In this document: positions 39,737-50,942 of the stretch, in pieces
How positions within the stretch are numbered: the stretch's first letter is position 1
How the letters are laid out: each line of letters begins with the position of its first letter
Assembly: GCF_012911865.1 (NCBI RefSeq)
Contig: NZ_JAAXYH010000001.1
Span: 248,001-312,000 of the forward strand
Direction: 5' to 3'
Length of the DNA stretch: 64,000 nt
From: Shewanella salipaludis
GTDB taxonomy: Bacteria > Pseudomonadota > Gammaproteobacteria > Enterobacterales > Shewanellaceae
Notes under the pieces: generated by a model
What the model saw: only the letters and a program-made list of their open reading frames with translations
What the model was told of the DNA's origin: nothing
Database searches by the model: none
Position numbers and translations under genes: made by a program

Positions 39737-40437
39737 AGCAGTGTCAGGTAGACACAGAGAAAGTGGCTCACGGCGCCGCCAAGCACGAACAGGTGCCAGA
39801 TGGCGTGGTTGAAGGGGATACGCTTGCCCGCATAGAAGATCACCCCCAGGCTGTAAAACAGCCCGCCCAGCAGCAATAGGCGGAAACCCAGGGGCGACAT
39901 GGCGGCGCTGAGATCCCCAATGACGGTGACACATAGCCAGCCCATGGCCAGATAGAGCACCAGACTGAGGCGCTTGAACCTGTGAATGAACAGCATCTTG
40001 AACACCAGACCGCCGAGGGCCAATGACCAGATGGCAGTCAAGATCACCAGCGCCTGTGTGCCCTGCAGGGCGAGCAGCATCAGCGGCGTATAGGTGCCGG
40101 CGATGAGGCAGTAGATGGCGCAGTGATCGGCGATCTTGAGCCTGCGTTTCAAGTGACTCGCGGTGACGCTGTGATAGAGGGTGGAGCAGAGAAAGAGCAG
40201 TATGATGCTGGCACCATAGATGCCCACCCCGCTCAATTCGAGCCCACTCAGATGATCTCTGCCTTTATTCAGCATGGCGAGCAGGCCGATTACGCCGCCT
40301 ATGACCCCCAGGCCATGGCTGATGCTGTTGGCCAACTCTTCGGCCCTGCTATAAGCCTCGGGGCGCACCTCTGCGCCTGGGGTGACTTCCAGGGAGATGG
40401 GCGTCGCGGTGTCGAGCGCGTTGCTCTGTTCGGGCAT
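39733..40437 (-). CDS. trhA: Hemolysin III / TrhA family membrane protein
   Basis: A 234-residue integral membrane protein of the PAQR-like hemolysin III (YqfA/TrhA) family, with seven hydrophobic segments. Hallmarks are EELANSISHGLGVIGG, LFLCSTLYHSV, DHCAIYCLIAGTYTPLML, the pattern of Ser-His and His-Asp residues that forms a metal site, and the terminal helix FNHAIWHLFVLGGAVSHF. Named for haemolysis when overexpressed in Bacillus; in bacteria it influences membrane fluidity and fatty acid composition, but biochemical activity is uncertain. The start at 40437 gives a typical N-terminus; a TTG 19 codons upstream would give 253 residues and no ribosome binding site separates the options. Confidence 0.85.
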   Translation of the reverse strand: MPEQSNALDTATPISLEVTPGAEVRPEAYSRAEELANSISHGLGVIGGVIGLLAMLNKGRDHLSGLELSGVGIYGASIILLFLCSTLYHSVTASHLKRRLKIADHCAIYCLIAGTYTPLMLLALQGTQALVILTAIWSLALGGLVFKMLFIHRFKRLSLVLYLAMGWLCVTVIGDLSAAMSPLGFRLLLLGGLFYSLGVIFYAGKRIPFNHAIWHLFVLGGAVSHFLCVYLTLL

Positions 40438-40636
40438 GGGGATAACATCCGTATTGGCTAGAATGTCGGCGAGTCTAGCAGCTGAGCCGATCAAACACCA
40501 GATTTAAGCGTACAAGTGTAAGCTTAAATTCCCTGTCTGGGTTACCCGACGGCCTGTCCATGGATTGGCACCTTGCTGAGCTGGATAGAGGGCCAGCTCC
40601 GGTCCCGGGCGCCGATTAGCCGCCCGCTCAAGGGAC

Positions 40637-40694
40637 GGATTAAGAGATTGACCAGGCGGAACTTTGGATTAAGAGATTGACCAGGCGGAACTTT
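40637..40694. repeat. Perfect 29-bp tandem duplication
   Basis: The 29 bases at 40637-40665 are repeated exactly at 40666-40694. Each copy contains AGAGATTGACC AGGCGGAAC. The pair ends about 50 bases before the ATG of the next gene, so it may affect its promoter or leader. Confidence 0.97.
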
Positions 40695-40743
40695 CTTCGA
40701 CTCGCCACCTCTAACAGACGCATTGGTCAGGGAGTGGGAGTGG

Positions 40744-41868
40744 ATGCAAGAAATGGAAATGCCTTCGGTGAGAGTGCCCGAGTGCTGTGATGTTGCGGCA
40801 CAGGATCCTCTGATGATATTGGAGCCTTTGACGACACAGGATCCTCGGGCGACACAGGCCATGAGGGAAGAGCGAACATTCGCCAGCGCGCCGCTGGCGG
40901 CCCGCGGCCTGGGGCGGTTGATACGCCTGGGTCCGGCTAGCCGAATCTCGGGCATAGGTTTTGTCACCCTGGCGCTTGGCTTGCATCTGTTGCTCTTGTG
41001 GCTGGCGCAGGCGTATTGGCGTCTGCCCGAGCGGCCGGTCGCGGCGGTCAAGCCGCCCAAGATCCAGGCTTACCTCTTGTATTCACCCGCGAAAGTGCCC
41101 GCCGGCCAGGCCGTCCCCCCTGAGAGCCAAACCGCCGAGGCTGATGTTGCAGAGAGCCTGGCCGCCGAGAGCCAGATCCAGGATAACCAGGTCGTCGAGA
41201 CTCATGTTGCCGAGAGGCGGGCCACAGGGACCCGACCGGCCGCAGAGACGCCAGCTGCTGAGCCTCAGGCGATTGAAACTGAGCCTGCCGAGCCTGAGGC
41301 AGCCGGACATGAGACCGCCGGGTTAACCCCTGCCGCGGCGCATTTTATCTATGATTCGGCCGCGTCGGTGCCGCTTCCGTATGAAGCTGAAGCTTGGGTA
41401 TTTTCCCCGCCTGAGACAGATGCAAGGCTGCTGCTGCCTGAGGCCGGATTTACCCCGACACCCCCAAGAGACACAGTGGCTCAGGAGTTGTTCAGCCGGG
41501 ATGTTTCCACCCTGAGTCATCTTCAGCGTCAACGCCGCGAGGCATTGGACACCTTGGTACGGCAGGAGGCGGATGCATTTACCGCCAAGCGTTCCATGAG
41601 TGAGATGGATGCTGAGCTGGAAGTGCTGCTGGTGCCCAATGCCGACGATTTCAGCCAAGCGACGACCCTGGGCAACAAACTGGATCCCAACCGTATCGTG
41701 CGCAAGGGCGATACCTGCTACCGGGTGGTCAAGGTGGGTAACCAACTTAATCCCTATGCGGAAAACCTGGGTTACCCCTTCGACTGCAGTGGCAAGAAGA
41801 TGAACCAGGATATTCAGGATGCCATAGATGCCAAATTGGCGCAGATGCATGTCAAGCAGCGCAAATAA
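40744..41868 (+). CDS. Single-helix membrane protein with acidic linker
   Basis: A 374-residue protein of unknown family. A cytoplasmic N-terminal part of about 75 residues is followed by one transmembrane helix (GIGFVTLALGLHLLLLWLAQAYW, about residues 69-91, given here only as a landmark split GIGFVTLALGLHL and LLLWLAQAYW). Next comes an Ala/Glu/Pro-rich linker (about 115-190) reminiscent of a TonB-type periplasmic spacer, and then a folded part ending in PYAENLGYPFDCSGKKM with two Cys in the last 60 residues. Start ATG 40744 follows GGGAG. A 29-bp duplication lies just upstream. No function is proposed; TonB-like shape does not prove energy coupling. Confidence 0.7.
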   Translation: MQEMEMPSVRVPECCDVAAQDPLMILEPLTTQDPRATQAMREERTFASAPLAARGLGRLIRLGPASRISGIGFVTLALGLHLLLLWLAQAYWRLPERPVAAVKPPKIQAYLLYSPAKVPAGQAVPPESQTAEADVAESLAAESQIQDNQVVETHVAERRATGTRPAAETPAAEPQAIETEPAEPEAAGHETAGLTPAAAHFIYDSAASVPLPYEAEAWVFSPPETDARLLLPEAGFTPTPPRDTVAQELFSRDVSTLSHLQRQRREALDTLVRQEADAFTAKRSMSEMDAELEVLLVPNADDFSQATTLGNKLDPNRIVRKGDTCYRVVKVGNQLNPYAENLGYPFDCSGKKMNQDIQDAIDAKLAQMHVKQRK

Positions 41869-42042
41869 TGCTGTCATTACCATCTATTTTATTCATCGAA
41901 ATTGCATGTTGTTTATGCGAATAATAATTTAAGTTTTATTAAACAATGTTTTGATTGGACTATTTTTTTGATTGAATGGCTGTTCAGGCCGAGTAAATTT
42001 TCCTTGTTCATGGCTCTGGCTTCTGTCTATACTGAGGCACAT

Positions 42043-42124
42043 CTTGTCGGAGTGCCTTAGGGCTGAGACCGTTTATTCGGGATCCGTTGAACCTGATCAG
42101 GTTAATACCTGCGAAGGAAACAAG
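42043..42124 (+). promoter_or_regulatory. TPP riboswitch (THI element)
   Basis: The aptamer is recognised by CTGAGA (42063-42068), ACCTGATCAGG (42091-42101) and TAATACCTGCGAAGGAA (42103-42119), the conserved THI-box core. CTTGT (42043-42047) and ACAAG (42120-42124) form helix P1. It senses thiamine pyrophosphate and lies 207 bases before thiC. Confidence 0.96.
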
Positions 42125-44323
<2,199 letters not shown>

Positions 44324-44326
44324 CCT

Positions 44327-46000
44327 ATGGCAAGCAAAGCCCCGGCCCCTCTGCCGGTGGGCGCGCGCCCCATAGTCTGGACCATAGCGGGTTCGGACTC
44401 GGGCGGCGGCGCCGGCATTCAGGCCGACCTGGCGACCATCCAAGATCTGGGCTGTCATGGCTGCAGCATCATCAGCCAGATCACCGCCCAGAGTTCGGTG
44501 GCGGTCAGCCTGGTCGAGTCCGTATCGGATGCCATGTTGCTGGCGCAGCTCGACACCTTGCTCGCCGACATGCCGCCCAGGGCCATCAAGATAGGCTTGC
44601 TCGGCCCAGGGCAGGTAAGTCTGCTGGCCCACTGGCTCGCCACCCGGTTAGCGGACTACCAGGCGCGCAGCCACACGTCAGTGGCCGTGATCCTGGATCC
44701 CGTGATGACGGCCAGCTGCGGTGACCCCCTGGGAACCCGGGCGCCGGCCGACGGCGCCAGCTTCGATCCTTTCGCCGGCCTGCTCAGCCTCATCACCCCT
44801 AACTATGCCGAGCTGGCATTGCTGGATGGCAGCCAGGTGGAGGACTTCGCCGGCTTCGAGGCCGCCGCCGCGCGCCTGGCACAGCGGCTGCAGACCCGGG
44901 TACTGGCCAAGGGCGGCGATGTCGCTGGCCGCTGGCTGGCGCAGGAGTCCTGCGACATACTGATCCTGGATGAAGTGGCGGGCAGCTCGCCGCTGCACCA
45001 GCATTGCCGTTTCAGCCTGACGAGCCCCAGGGTGGCGACGGCGGATCACCACGGCACAGGCTGTACCTTGTCTGCCGCCATAGCGTCGGCGCTCGCCGCA
45101 GGTTTTGTGCTGCAGGATGCCGTGGTGCTGGCCAAGGCCTATGTTAACGCGGGTCTGGGGCAGGGCTATGCCCCGGGCGCCGGTGCCGGGGTGTTGGGAC
45201 GCTGCGGCTGGCCACAGCGCCTGAGTGATTTCCCCCGGGTGCGTTATCTCGACAGAGACAATCCCGCCCCCTTGGCCTTTCCTCCCCTGCAACGGCCCAT
45301 AGGCGTCTATCCCGTGGTGGACAGCCTGGCCATGTTGGAAACTTTGCTGCTGGCTGGCGTCGATACCCTGCAGCTGAGGTTGAAGACCGACACAGACCCT
45401 GGTTCTGACTCTGGTTGTGGCTCTGGCTCTGGCTGTGGCTCTGACTCTGGTTTAGACGTCGGCACTGAAACCGGCATGGCCCCGGCGGCCGGCGCCGCCC
45501 TGGAGGCGGACATAGTGCGCGCCATCGCCCTGGGGCGCGACCATCAAGCGCAGCTGTTTATCAACGATCACTGGCAACTGGCGTTGAAACACGGCGCCTA
45601 CGGGGTGCATCTGGGCCAGGAAGATCTGGCCGGCGCCGATTTGAGTGCCCTGGCGAGGGCCGGGGTGGCGCTGGGGATCTCGAGTCATGGCTATTTCGAG
45701 CTGTTGCTGGCCCGGCAGTTGGCGCCTTCCTATATCGCCCTCGGGCACATATTCCCGACCAGCACCAAGCGCATGCCGTCGGCGCCCCAGGGGCTCGACA
45801 AGCTCAGGGCCTATGTGCGCCTGCTCGAGGGGCATTTCCCTCTGGTGGCCATCGGCGGCATAGACAGGCATAACCTGGCGGCCGTCAAAGCCACAGGGGT
45901 GGATGCCATCGCCCTGGTGCGCGCCGTCACCCAGGCAGAATCACCGGCCGCGGCCTATCTGGCCCTGAGCCTCGCCTGGTCGGAGGCGGTATGCCCATGA
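44327..46000 (+). CDS. thiD/thiE: ThiD-ThiE fusion (HMP-P kinase / thiamine phosphate synthase)
   Basis: A 557-residue bifunctional enzyme. The N-terminal ThiD half (about 15-300) has TIAGSDSGGGAGIQADL and DHHGTGCTLSAAIASALA and phosphorylates HMP-P to HMP-PP. The C-terminal ThiE half (about 325-555) has QLFINDHWQLALKHGAYG, GHIFPTSTKRMPSAPQG and VAIGGIDRHNL and joins HMP-PP to the thiazole phosphate. Inside the ThiE half, after QLRLK, about 30 residues of Gly/Ser/Asp/Cys repeat (354-385) are inserted; this part is not conserved in ThiE. Three bases follow thiC, and the stop overlaps thiF by 10 bases. Confidence 0.95.
   Translation: MASKAPAPLPVGARPIVWTIAGSDSGGGAGIQADLATIQDLGCHGCSIISQITAQSSVAVSLVESVSDAMLLAQLDTLLADMPPRAIKIGLLGPGQVSLLAHWLATRLADYQARSHTSVAVILDPVMTASCGDPLGTRAPADGASFDPFAGLLSLITPNYAELALLDGSQVEDFAGFEAAAARLAQRLQTRVLAKGGDVAGRWLAQESCDILILDEVAGSSPLHQHCRFSLTSPRVATADHHGTGCTLSAAIASALAAGFVLQDAVVLAKAYVNAGLGQGYAPGAGAGVLGRCGWPQRLSDFPRVRYLDRDNPAPLAFPPLQRPIGVYPVVDSLAMLETLLLAGVDTLQLRLKTDTDPGSDSGCGSGSGCGSDSGLDVGTETGMAPAAGAALEADIVRAIALGRDHQAQLFINDHWQLALKHGAYGVHLGQEDLAGADLSALARAGVALGISSHGYFELLLARQLAPSYIALGHIFPTSTKRMPSAPQGLDKLRAYVRLLEGHFPLVAIGGIDRHNLAAVKATGVDAIALVRAVTQAESPAAAYLALSLAWSEAVCP
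45401..45451. repeat. Hexanucleotide repeats inside thiE half
   Basis: The stretch is built from GGYTCT, GACTCT and GGTTGT/GGCTGT units in tandem. It encodes a Gly-Ser-Asp-Cys-rich loop inserted in the ThiE domain. Confidence 0.85.
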
Positions 46001-46785
46001 CTCAGCGTCCGCCCGGGTCGCTCAGCGACAGGGACTTCATGCGTTATTCGCGGCAGCTCCTCTTGCCGGAAGTGTCCGAGTCTGGGCAGCAAAGGCTGTT
46101 CGCCGCCCACATAGTCATCATAGGACTGGGCGGCCTGGGGCAATTGGCGGCCCAGTATCTGGCCGCCGCGGGTGTCGGCCGCCTGACCCTGATCGACGGC
46201 GACAGGATAGAGCTGTCCAACCTGCCGCGCCAATTACTCTACTGCGAGGCGGATCTCGGCCTGTTCAAGGCCGAGGTGGCCGCCAACAAGCTGCAGGCGG
46301 CCCATGGCGGCCTTGCCTTGCGGCACCACTGCCTTGCATTCGATGCCGACAATGCCGGGCACCTGTTGGCGCCTCTGCTGGCCGAGCCCCATGCCCTGGT
46401 GCTGGATTGCACCGACAACTTCCTGACCCGTCAGAGGGTAAACCAAGCCTGTATCGAGCGCCGCCTGAGCCTGGTCAGTGCTTCCGTGGCCCACTTCCAG
46501 GGGCAGCTCTTCTGCCTCGACGGCCGCAGCTTAGCCGCCAGCGGCTGTTATCACTGCCTGTTTCCGGCCGACACCAGGCTGAGTCAAAGCTGCAGCACCT
46601 CTGGGGTGCTCGGGCCTGCGGTCGGGGTGATGGCGTCCATGCAGGCCTTGCAGGCGCTCAACCTCTTGCTGGACATCAACGACGGCGGCTACCTGCATAG
46701 GTTCGATGCCAAGAGCTTGCACTGGCAGCATGCCAAGTTAACCCGTGACCCGGATTGCCCTGTTTGCAGTCCCCTATGGAGCTAA
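45991..46785 (+). CDS. thiF: Sulfur carrier protein adenylyltransferase ThiF
   Basis: A 264-residue E1-like enzyme that adenylates the C-terminal glycine of ThiS. The nucleotide loop is IVIIGLGGLGQLAAQYLAAAG (split: IIGLGGLGQLAAQYL), with FMRYSRQLLLPEV before it and DGDRIELSNLPRQLLY after. Two Cys pairs (CYHC around residue 188-191 and CPVC near 258-261) form the structural zinc site. The RCTDNF-type motif reads LDCTDNFLTRQRVNQAC. The start overlaps the end of thiD/E, indicating coupled translation. Confidence 0.96.
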   Translation: MPMTQRPPGSLSDRDFMRYSRQLLLPEVSESGQQRLFAAHIVIIGLGGLGQLAAQYLAAAGVGRLTLIDGDRIELSNLPRQLLYCEADLGLFKAEVAANKLQAAHGGLALRHHCLAFDADNAGHLLAPLLAEPHALVLDCTDNFLTRQRVNQACIERRLSLVSASVAHFQGQLFCLDGRSLAASGCYHCLFPADTRLSQSCSTSGVLGPAVGVMASMQALQALNLLLDINDGGYLHRFDAKSLHWQHAKLTRDPDCPVCSPLWS

Positions 46786-46789
46786 TCCC

Positions 46790-46993
46790 ATGATTTCGAT
46801 TCAACTCAATGGCGAGCCGCTGGCCGTCCCAGAACACGCCAGTCTGGCGGCGGTATTGCATGAACGCCGGCTGGATCCCAACGCCTTCGCCCTGGTACTC
46901 AACGCCGAGCTGGTGCCCCGCAACCGCTGGCAGCACATCCGGTGCCGGGCGGGCGATAAACTGGAACTCTTTTCCGCCGTGGCCGGAGGTTGA
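46790..46993 (+). CDS. thiS: Sulfur carrier protein ThiS
   Basis: A 67-residue ubiquitin-like sulfur carrier ending in the diagnostic Gly-Gly (LFSAVAGG), which is adenylated by ThiF and converted to a thiocarboxylate. The start at 46790 ([13 protein letters not shown]) is supported by GGAG 8 bases upstream and by family length; the longer frame from 46745 would run into thiF. Four bases separate it from the thiF stop. Confidence 0.95.
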   Translation: MISIQLNGEPLAVPEHASLAAVLHERRLDPNAFALVLNAELVPRNRWQHIRCRAGDKLELFSAVAGG

Positions 46994-46994
46994 T

Positions 46995-47771
46995 ATGTTA
47001 ACTATTGCAGGACATGACTTCGGCTCCCGGCTCTTCAGCGGCACGGGCAAATTCAGTGACGCCGCCACCATGTTGGCGGCACTGACGGCCTCGGGCTCTG
47101 AGCTGGTGACCCTGGCGATGAAGAGGGTGGACCTGGCGAGGGCGTCCGATGACATACTCGGGCCACTGCGGGCGACAGGGGTAAAACTCCTGCCCAATAC
47201 CGCCGGGGCCCGCACCGCCAAGGAGGCGATCTTTGCCGCGGAATTGGCCAGAGACATGCTGGGCACCCATTGGATCAAGCTGGAGATCCACCCGGATCCC
47301 AAGTACTTGATGCCGGATCCCATAGAAACCCTCGGCGCTGCCAGGCATTTATGCGAGGCGGGGTTCGTCGTCTTGCCCTATGTGCATGCCGATCCCGTCC
47401 TGTGCCGCCGCCTGGAAGAGGTGGGCTGTGCCGCCGTGATGCCGCTGGCCAGTCCCATAGGCAGCAATCAGGGGCTGGTGAGTGAGGCCTTCCTGAAGAT
47501 CATCATAGAGCAGGCCAATGTGCCCGTGGTGATAGATGCAGGGCTCGGCGCCCCGTCCCAGGCCTGCCGCGCGATGGAGATGGGCGCGGACGCTGTGCTG
47601 GTCAATACGGCGATCGCCAGCAGCCGCAACCCAGAGGCGATGGCGCGCTGTTTCGCCGAGGCGGTTCGTGCGGGCCGCAGCGCCTATCTGGCGGGCCTGG
47701 GACAGGTGAACGCCACTGCGGTCAACACCAGTCCCCTGACCGGCTTCCTGCAAGCGGGAGCGCCGGCATGA
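46995..47771 (+). CDS. thiG: Thiazole synthase ThiG
   Basis: A 258-residue TIM-barrel enzyme that assembles the thiazole ring from DXP, ThiS thiocarboxylate and dehydroglycine. It begins [19 protein letters not shown] and contains [33 protein letters not shown] with the active-site region, and [19 protein letters not shown], all ThiG hallmarks. The ATG at 46995 lies one base after the thiS stop, with GGAGG at 46985-46989. The end overlaps thiH by ATGA. Confidence 0.97.
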   Translation: MLTIAGHDFGSRLFSGTGKFSDAATMLAALTASGSELVTLAMKRVDLARASDDILGPLRATGVKLLPNTAGARTAKEAIFAAELARDMLGTHWIKLEIHPDPKYLMPDPIETLGAARHLCEAGFVVLPYVHADPVLCRRLEEVGCAAVMPLASPIGSNQGLVSEAFLKIIIEQANVPVVIDAGLGAPSQACRAMEMGADAVLVNTAIASSRNPEAMARCFAEAVRAGRSAYLAGLGQVNATAVNTSPLTGFLQAGAPA

Positions 47772-48892
47772 GCTTCGTTGAACACTTCGGTGCGCTGCCC
47801 AGGGATAAGCTGGCGCTGGAGATCTACTCCACCACGGCGGCCGAGGTCGAGCGGGCGCTGCAACGGCCCGCAGGCTGCCTGACGGCATTGCGGGCGCTGC
47901 TGTCGCCGGCGGCGGCGCCCTACATAGAGCAGATGGCGCAGCAGTCCCTGGCCTTGACCCGCCAGCGCTTCGGCGCCAATGTGGGCCTGTATCTGCCGCT
48001 CTACCTGTCCAATCTCTGTGCCAACGAATGCGACTATTGTGGCTTCAGCATGAGCAACAAGCTCAAGCGCAAGACGCTCGATGACATGGAGTTGGCGGCC
48101 GAGATGGATATCATCAAGGCGCGGGGCTTCGACTCCATACTGCTGGTGTCGGGTGAACACGAAACCAAGGTCGGCATAGACTATTTCAAGTCGGTATTGC
48201 CCCAAGTGAAGCGCAGGTTCAGCCAAGTCGCGCTGGAAGTGCAGCCCTTGGGGGAGGCCGAATATGCCCAGTTGGTGGCCCTGGGACTGGACGCCGTCAT
48301 GGTGTACCAGGAGACCTATCGGCCCTCGACCTATGCCCAGCATCACACCCGCGGCAAGAAGCGGGACTTTGGCTTTCGCCTGGACACCCCGGACAGGGCC
48401 GCCCGCGCCGGGGTGGATAAGATAGGCCTGGGGGTGCTGCTGGGGCTGGACGATTGGCGCCTCGACGCCTTGCTCATGGGGCATCACCTGAGTTATTTGG
48501 AACAGCGCTATTGGCGCAGCCGTTACAGCATCTCACTGCCCAGGCTCAGACCCTGCACCGGCGGCATAGCGCCCAAGGTGGTGCTCTCGGATCTGGGGCT
48601 GGTGCAGCTGATCTGCGCCTTTCGTTTGTTCAATCCCCAGCTCGACATCAGCCTGTCGACCCGGGAGACCCCGGCACTGAGGGACAATCTGATGCCGCTG
48701 GGGATCACTCAGATGAGTGCCGGCAGTTCGACCCAACCGGGCGGTTATCAACACCCGGACAGCCAGCTGGATCAATTCGAGATCAGCGATGAGCGCAGCG
48801 TCGATGAGGTCGCGGCCAGGCTGAGGCAGAAGGGGCTCAACCCAGTGTGGAAAGACTGGGAGCAGGCCTGGACAGCCATGAGCCGGGATTGA
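47768..48892 (+). CDS. thiH: Tyrosine lyase ThiH (2-iminoacetate synthase)
   Basis: A 374-residue radical SAM enzyme that splits tyrosine to give dehydroglycine for ThiG. The cluster motif is CANECDYC (Cys 84, 88, 91). ThiH wording such as [30 protein letters not shown] and [15 protein letters not shown] is present. This route, rather than the glycine oxidase ThiO, means the operon uses the oxygen-sensitive pathway, common in facultative anaerobes. It is the last thi gene; a weak hairpin (AAGAGG...CCTCTT, 48944-48966) lies about 50 bases after the stop. Confidence 0.97.
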   Translation: MSFVEHFGALPRDKLALEIYSTTAAEVERALQRPAGCLTALRALLSPAAAPYIEQMAQQSLALTRQRFGANVGLYLPLYLSNLCANECDYCGFSMSNKLKRKTLDDMELAAEMDIIKARGFDSILLVSGEHETKVGIDYFKSVLPQVKRRFSQVALEVQPLGEAEYAQLVALGLDAVMVYQETYRPSTYAQHHTRGKKRDFGFRLDTPDRAARAGVDKIGLGVLLGLDDWRLDALLMGHHLSYLEQRYWRSRYSISLPRLRPCTGGIAPKVVLSDLGLVQLICAFRLFNPQLDISLSTRETPALRDNLMPLGITQMSAGSSTQPGGYQHPDSQLDQFEISDERSVDEVAARLRQKGLNPVWKDWEQAWTAMSRD

Positions 48893-49000
48893 CAGCCATG
48901 GGACGACACTCATGCTGTACATCAATGCTGTACATCTTGACTTAAGAGGTTAATAATTGGCCTCTTATTGCCGTATTCGTCAGAGAACAGGAAGCGACTC

Positions 49001-49282
49001 ATGCAAATTCAAGCGGGATTTTCGGCGGGCCTTCAGGGCCTGCAACAGGCGCAATCCGGCCTGACCCAGGCGACCGTGGACGTCGCCCGCCCCAGCGAGC
49101 CTCAGACGCTCACTTCGGGTGCTGCCTCAGGCGCAGCCGATTCGACGTCTCTGGCGTCGGCGACGGATAAGACCACTGCCTTGGTCTCGGCGGTCGAGTC
49201 GTTGCAGCAGGGAGAGGCGGCGGTGGCCGTGGTGGATGCCGCGTCGGACATGCTGGGCAGCATAATAGACCTAGAAGTATAG
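49001..49282 (+). CDS. Small protein of unknown function
   Basis: A 93-residue Ala/Ser/Gln-rich protein. Its N-terminus, IQAGFSAGLQGLQQAQSGLTQATVDVA, resembles the amphipathic N-terminal helix of flagellar rod/hook proteins, with a low-complexity middle (SGAASGAADSTSLASATD) and a second helical part. No flagellar genes adjoin, so this resemblance may only reflect helix composition. The ATG at 49001 follows AGGAAG 7 bases upstream; an upstream in-frame start at 48968 is less likely. No function is assigned. Confidence 0.6.
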   Translation: MQIQAGFSAGLQGLQQAQSGLTQATVDVARPSEPQTLTSGAASGAADSTSLASATDKTTALVSAVESLQQGEAAVAVVDAASDMLGSIIDLEV

Positions 49283-49419
49283 AAAGAGGTATAGCAATAA
49301 GTGTGAGTCTTGCATGCCTTGGATGGCAGATATTGCTACAGAGGCCATCGCAAAGGCTTATTGCAAAAGGCTATTGCAAAAAGTTGGGGCAAAAAGCAGG
49401 GACAGAGAGGCGGGCAGGC

Positions 49420-49755
49420 TTAGATAGCGGCTTCTTTCTTGTTCAGGCGAGTCCGGATAACCACCTCGGCGCCCTTGGGGGATAACTCGAGATCTATGTC
49501 TGTCTGCGGGATGCAACAGCAGGGCAGACATTCGTCGGCCTCAAGCTCGGCCAGGGGCGGCGTCAGGTAGCTGACACTGCCGCTGTTGAGCCGGGTCTTG
49601 CAGGCGCCGCAAAAGCCATTGCGGCACTCGGAAAACACCTTCACCTTCTTGAATTCCAACGCCTGCAGCAGGCTGCCGTGTTCCTGGGTAAACAACAACA
49701 CGGGCTGGCCTTTCAGGCTGACTATGGGCGCCTTGCGAAATAACTTAGAGATCAA
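49420..49755 (-). CDS. yfaE: 2Fe-2S ferredoxin YfaE
   Basis: A 111-residue plant-type ferredoxin with Cys 44, Cys 49 and Cys 52 (CRNGFCGAC) and a distal Cys in the cluster LPCCC (79-81). In E. coli YfaE maintains and repairs the diferric tyrosyl radical cofactor of NrdB. Here its start overlaps the nrdB end by about 11 bases, so the pair is coupled. Slightly longer than E. coli YfaE (84 residues), mainly at both termini. Confidence 0.93.
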   Translation of the reverse strand: MISKLFRKAPIVSLKGQPVLLFTQEHGSLLQALEFKKVKVFSECRNGFCGACKTRLNSGSVSYLTPPLAELEADECLPCCCIPQTDIDLELSPKGAEVVIRTRLNKKEAAI

Positions 49756-50875
49756 AATCGAGGAACTCGTCGCCGTCGACGGCCGAGTCTATCTGACCGA
49801 CCAGGTAAGAAGAGACCTCCACTTCCTGCGGTGCCACTTGTACCGCATCACTCTCCAGCCAGTTCTTCATCCAAGGCAAGGGATTGCTCGATTCCGGATA
49901 AGGCTGTGGCAGATTCACCGACCTCATCCTCTGGTTGGTGATGAACTCCACGTATTGGCAAAGGATCTGCTCGTTCAGGCCTATCATGGAGCCGTCCTTG
50001 AACAAGTAGGTCGCCCATTGCTTCTCCTGCTCGGCGGCCTTGACGAAGAGGTCATAGGCTTCCTGCTGGCATTCCTTGGCGATTTCGGCCATCTCGGGAT
50101 CGTCCTTGCCTGCCTGCATTATGGTGAGGATGTGCTGGGTGCTGTTCAGGTGCAGGGCTTCGTCGCGGGCGATGAGGCGGATGATCTTGGCGTTGCCTTC
50201 CATCAGCTTACGTTCGGCGAAGGCGAATGAGCAGGCGAAACTGACGTAGAAGCGTATGGCCTCCAGCGCGTTGACCGACATCATGCACAGGTACAGAGAA
50301 CGCTTCAGTTCACGGGTGGTGACCAGCATCTCCTTGCCATCTATCTGATGGGTGCCTTCGCCCAGCAGGTGGTAAATCTGGGTCAGCTTGATCAGGTGAT
50401 CATAGTAATGCGCTATGTCGCCGGCCCGCTTGAGTATCTCTTCATTCACTACTATGTCGTCGAACACCACAGAAGGGTCGTTGACTATGTTGCGTATGAT
50501 ATGGGTATAAGAGCGCGAGTGTATGGTCTCGGAGAAGGACCAGGTTTCGATCCAGGTTTCCAACTCGGGCAGAGACACCAGCGGCAGCAGCGCCACGTTC
50601 GGCGAGCGCCCCTGAATCGAGTCCAGCAGCGTCTGGTACTTGAGGTTGGAGATGAAGATATGTTTCTCATGATCCGGCAGCGCATTGTAGTCAATCTTGT
50701 CGCGACTGACATCCACTTCTTCGGGGCGCCAGAAGAAAGACAGCTGTTTTTCTATCAGCTTTTCAAAGACTTCATATTTCTGTTGGTCATAACGTGCCAC
50801 ATTGACCGACTGACCCAAAAACATGGGTTCGCGGGTGGCATTGTTCGGGGTTTGACAAAATGTAGAGTAAGCCAT
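49745..50875 (-). CDS. nrdB: Ribonucleotide reductase class Ia beta subunit NrdB
   Basis: A 376-residue diiron-tyrosyl radical subunit. Iron ligands and radical site lie in helices with [19 protein letters not shown] (radical Tyr about 123) and [17 protein letters not shown]. The C-terminal tail ([21 protein letters not shown], residues about 356-376, with the final acidic/aromatic part) is the segment that docks on NrdA. It gives deoxyribonucleotides under aerobic growth. It lies 67 bases after nrdA and overlaps yfaE. Confidence 0.97.
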   Translation of the reverse strand: MAYSTFCQTPNNATREPMFLGQSVNVARYDQQKYEVFEKLIEKQLSFFWRPEEVDVSRDKIDYNALPDHEKHIFISNLKYQTLLDSIQGRSPNVALLPLVSLPELETWIETWSFSETIHSRSYTHIIRNIVNDPSVVFDDIVVNEEILKRAGDIAHYYDHLIKLTQIYHLLGEGTHQIDGKEMLVTTRELKRSLYLCMMSVNALEAIRFYVSFACSFAFAERKLMEGNAKIIRLIARDEALHLNSTQHILTIMQAGKDDPEMAEIAKECQQEAYDLFVKAAEQEKQWATYLFKDGSMIGLNEQILCQYVEFITNQRMRSVNLPQPYPESSNPLPWMKNWLESDAVQVAPQEVEVSSYLVGQIDSAVDGDEFLDFDL

Positions 50876-50942
50876 GGTCTATTTTCCAAGAAGCAGGGAC
50901 CCCAATGGATCCCTGCAAAACCGTTAACATGAGTGCGGCAGA

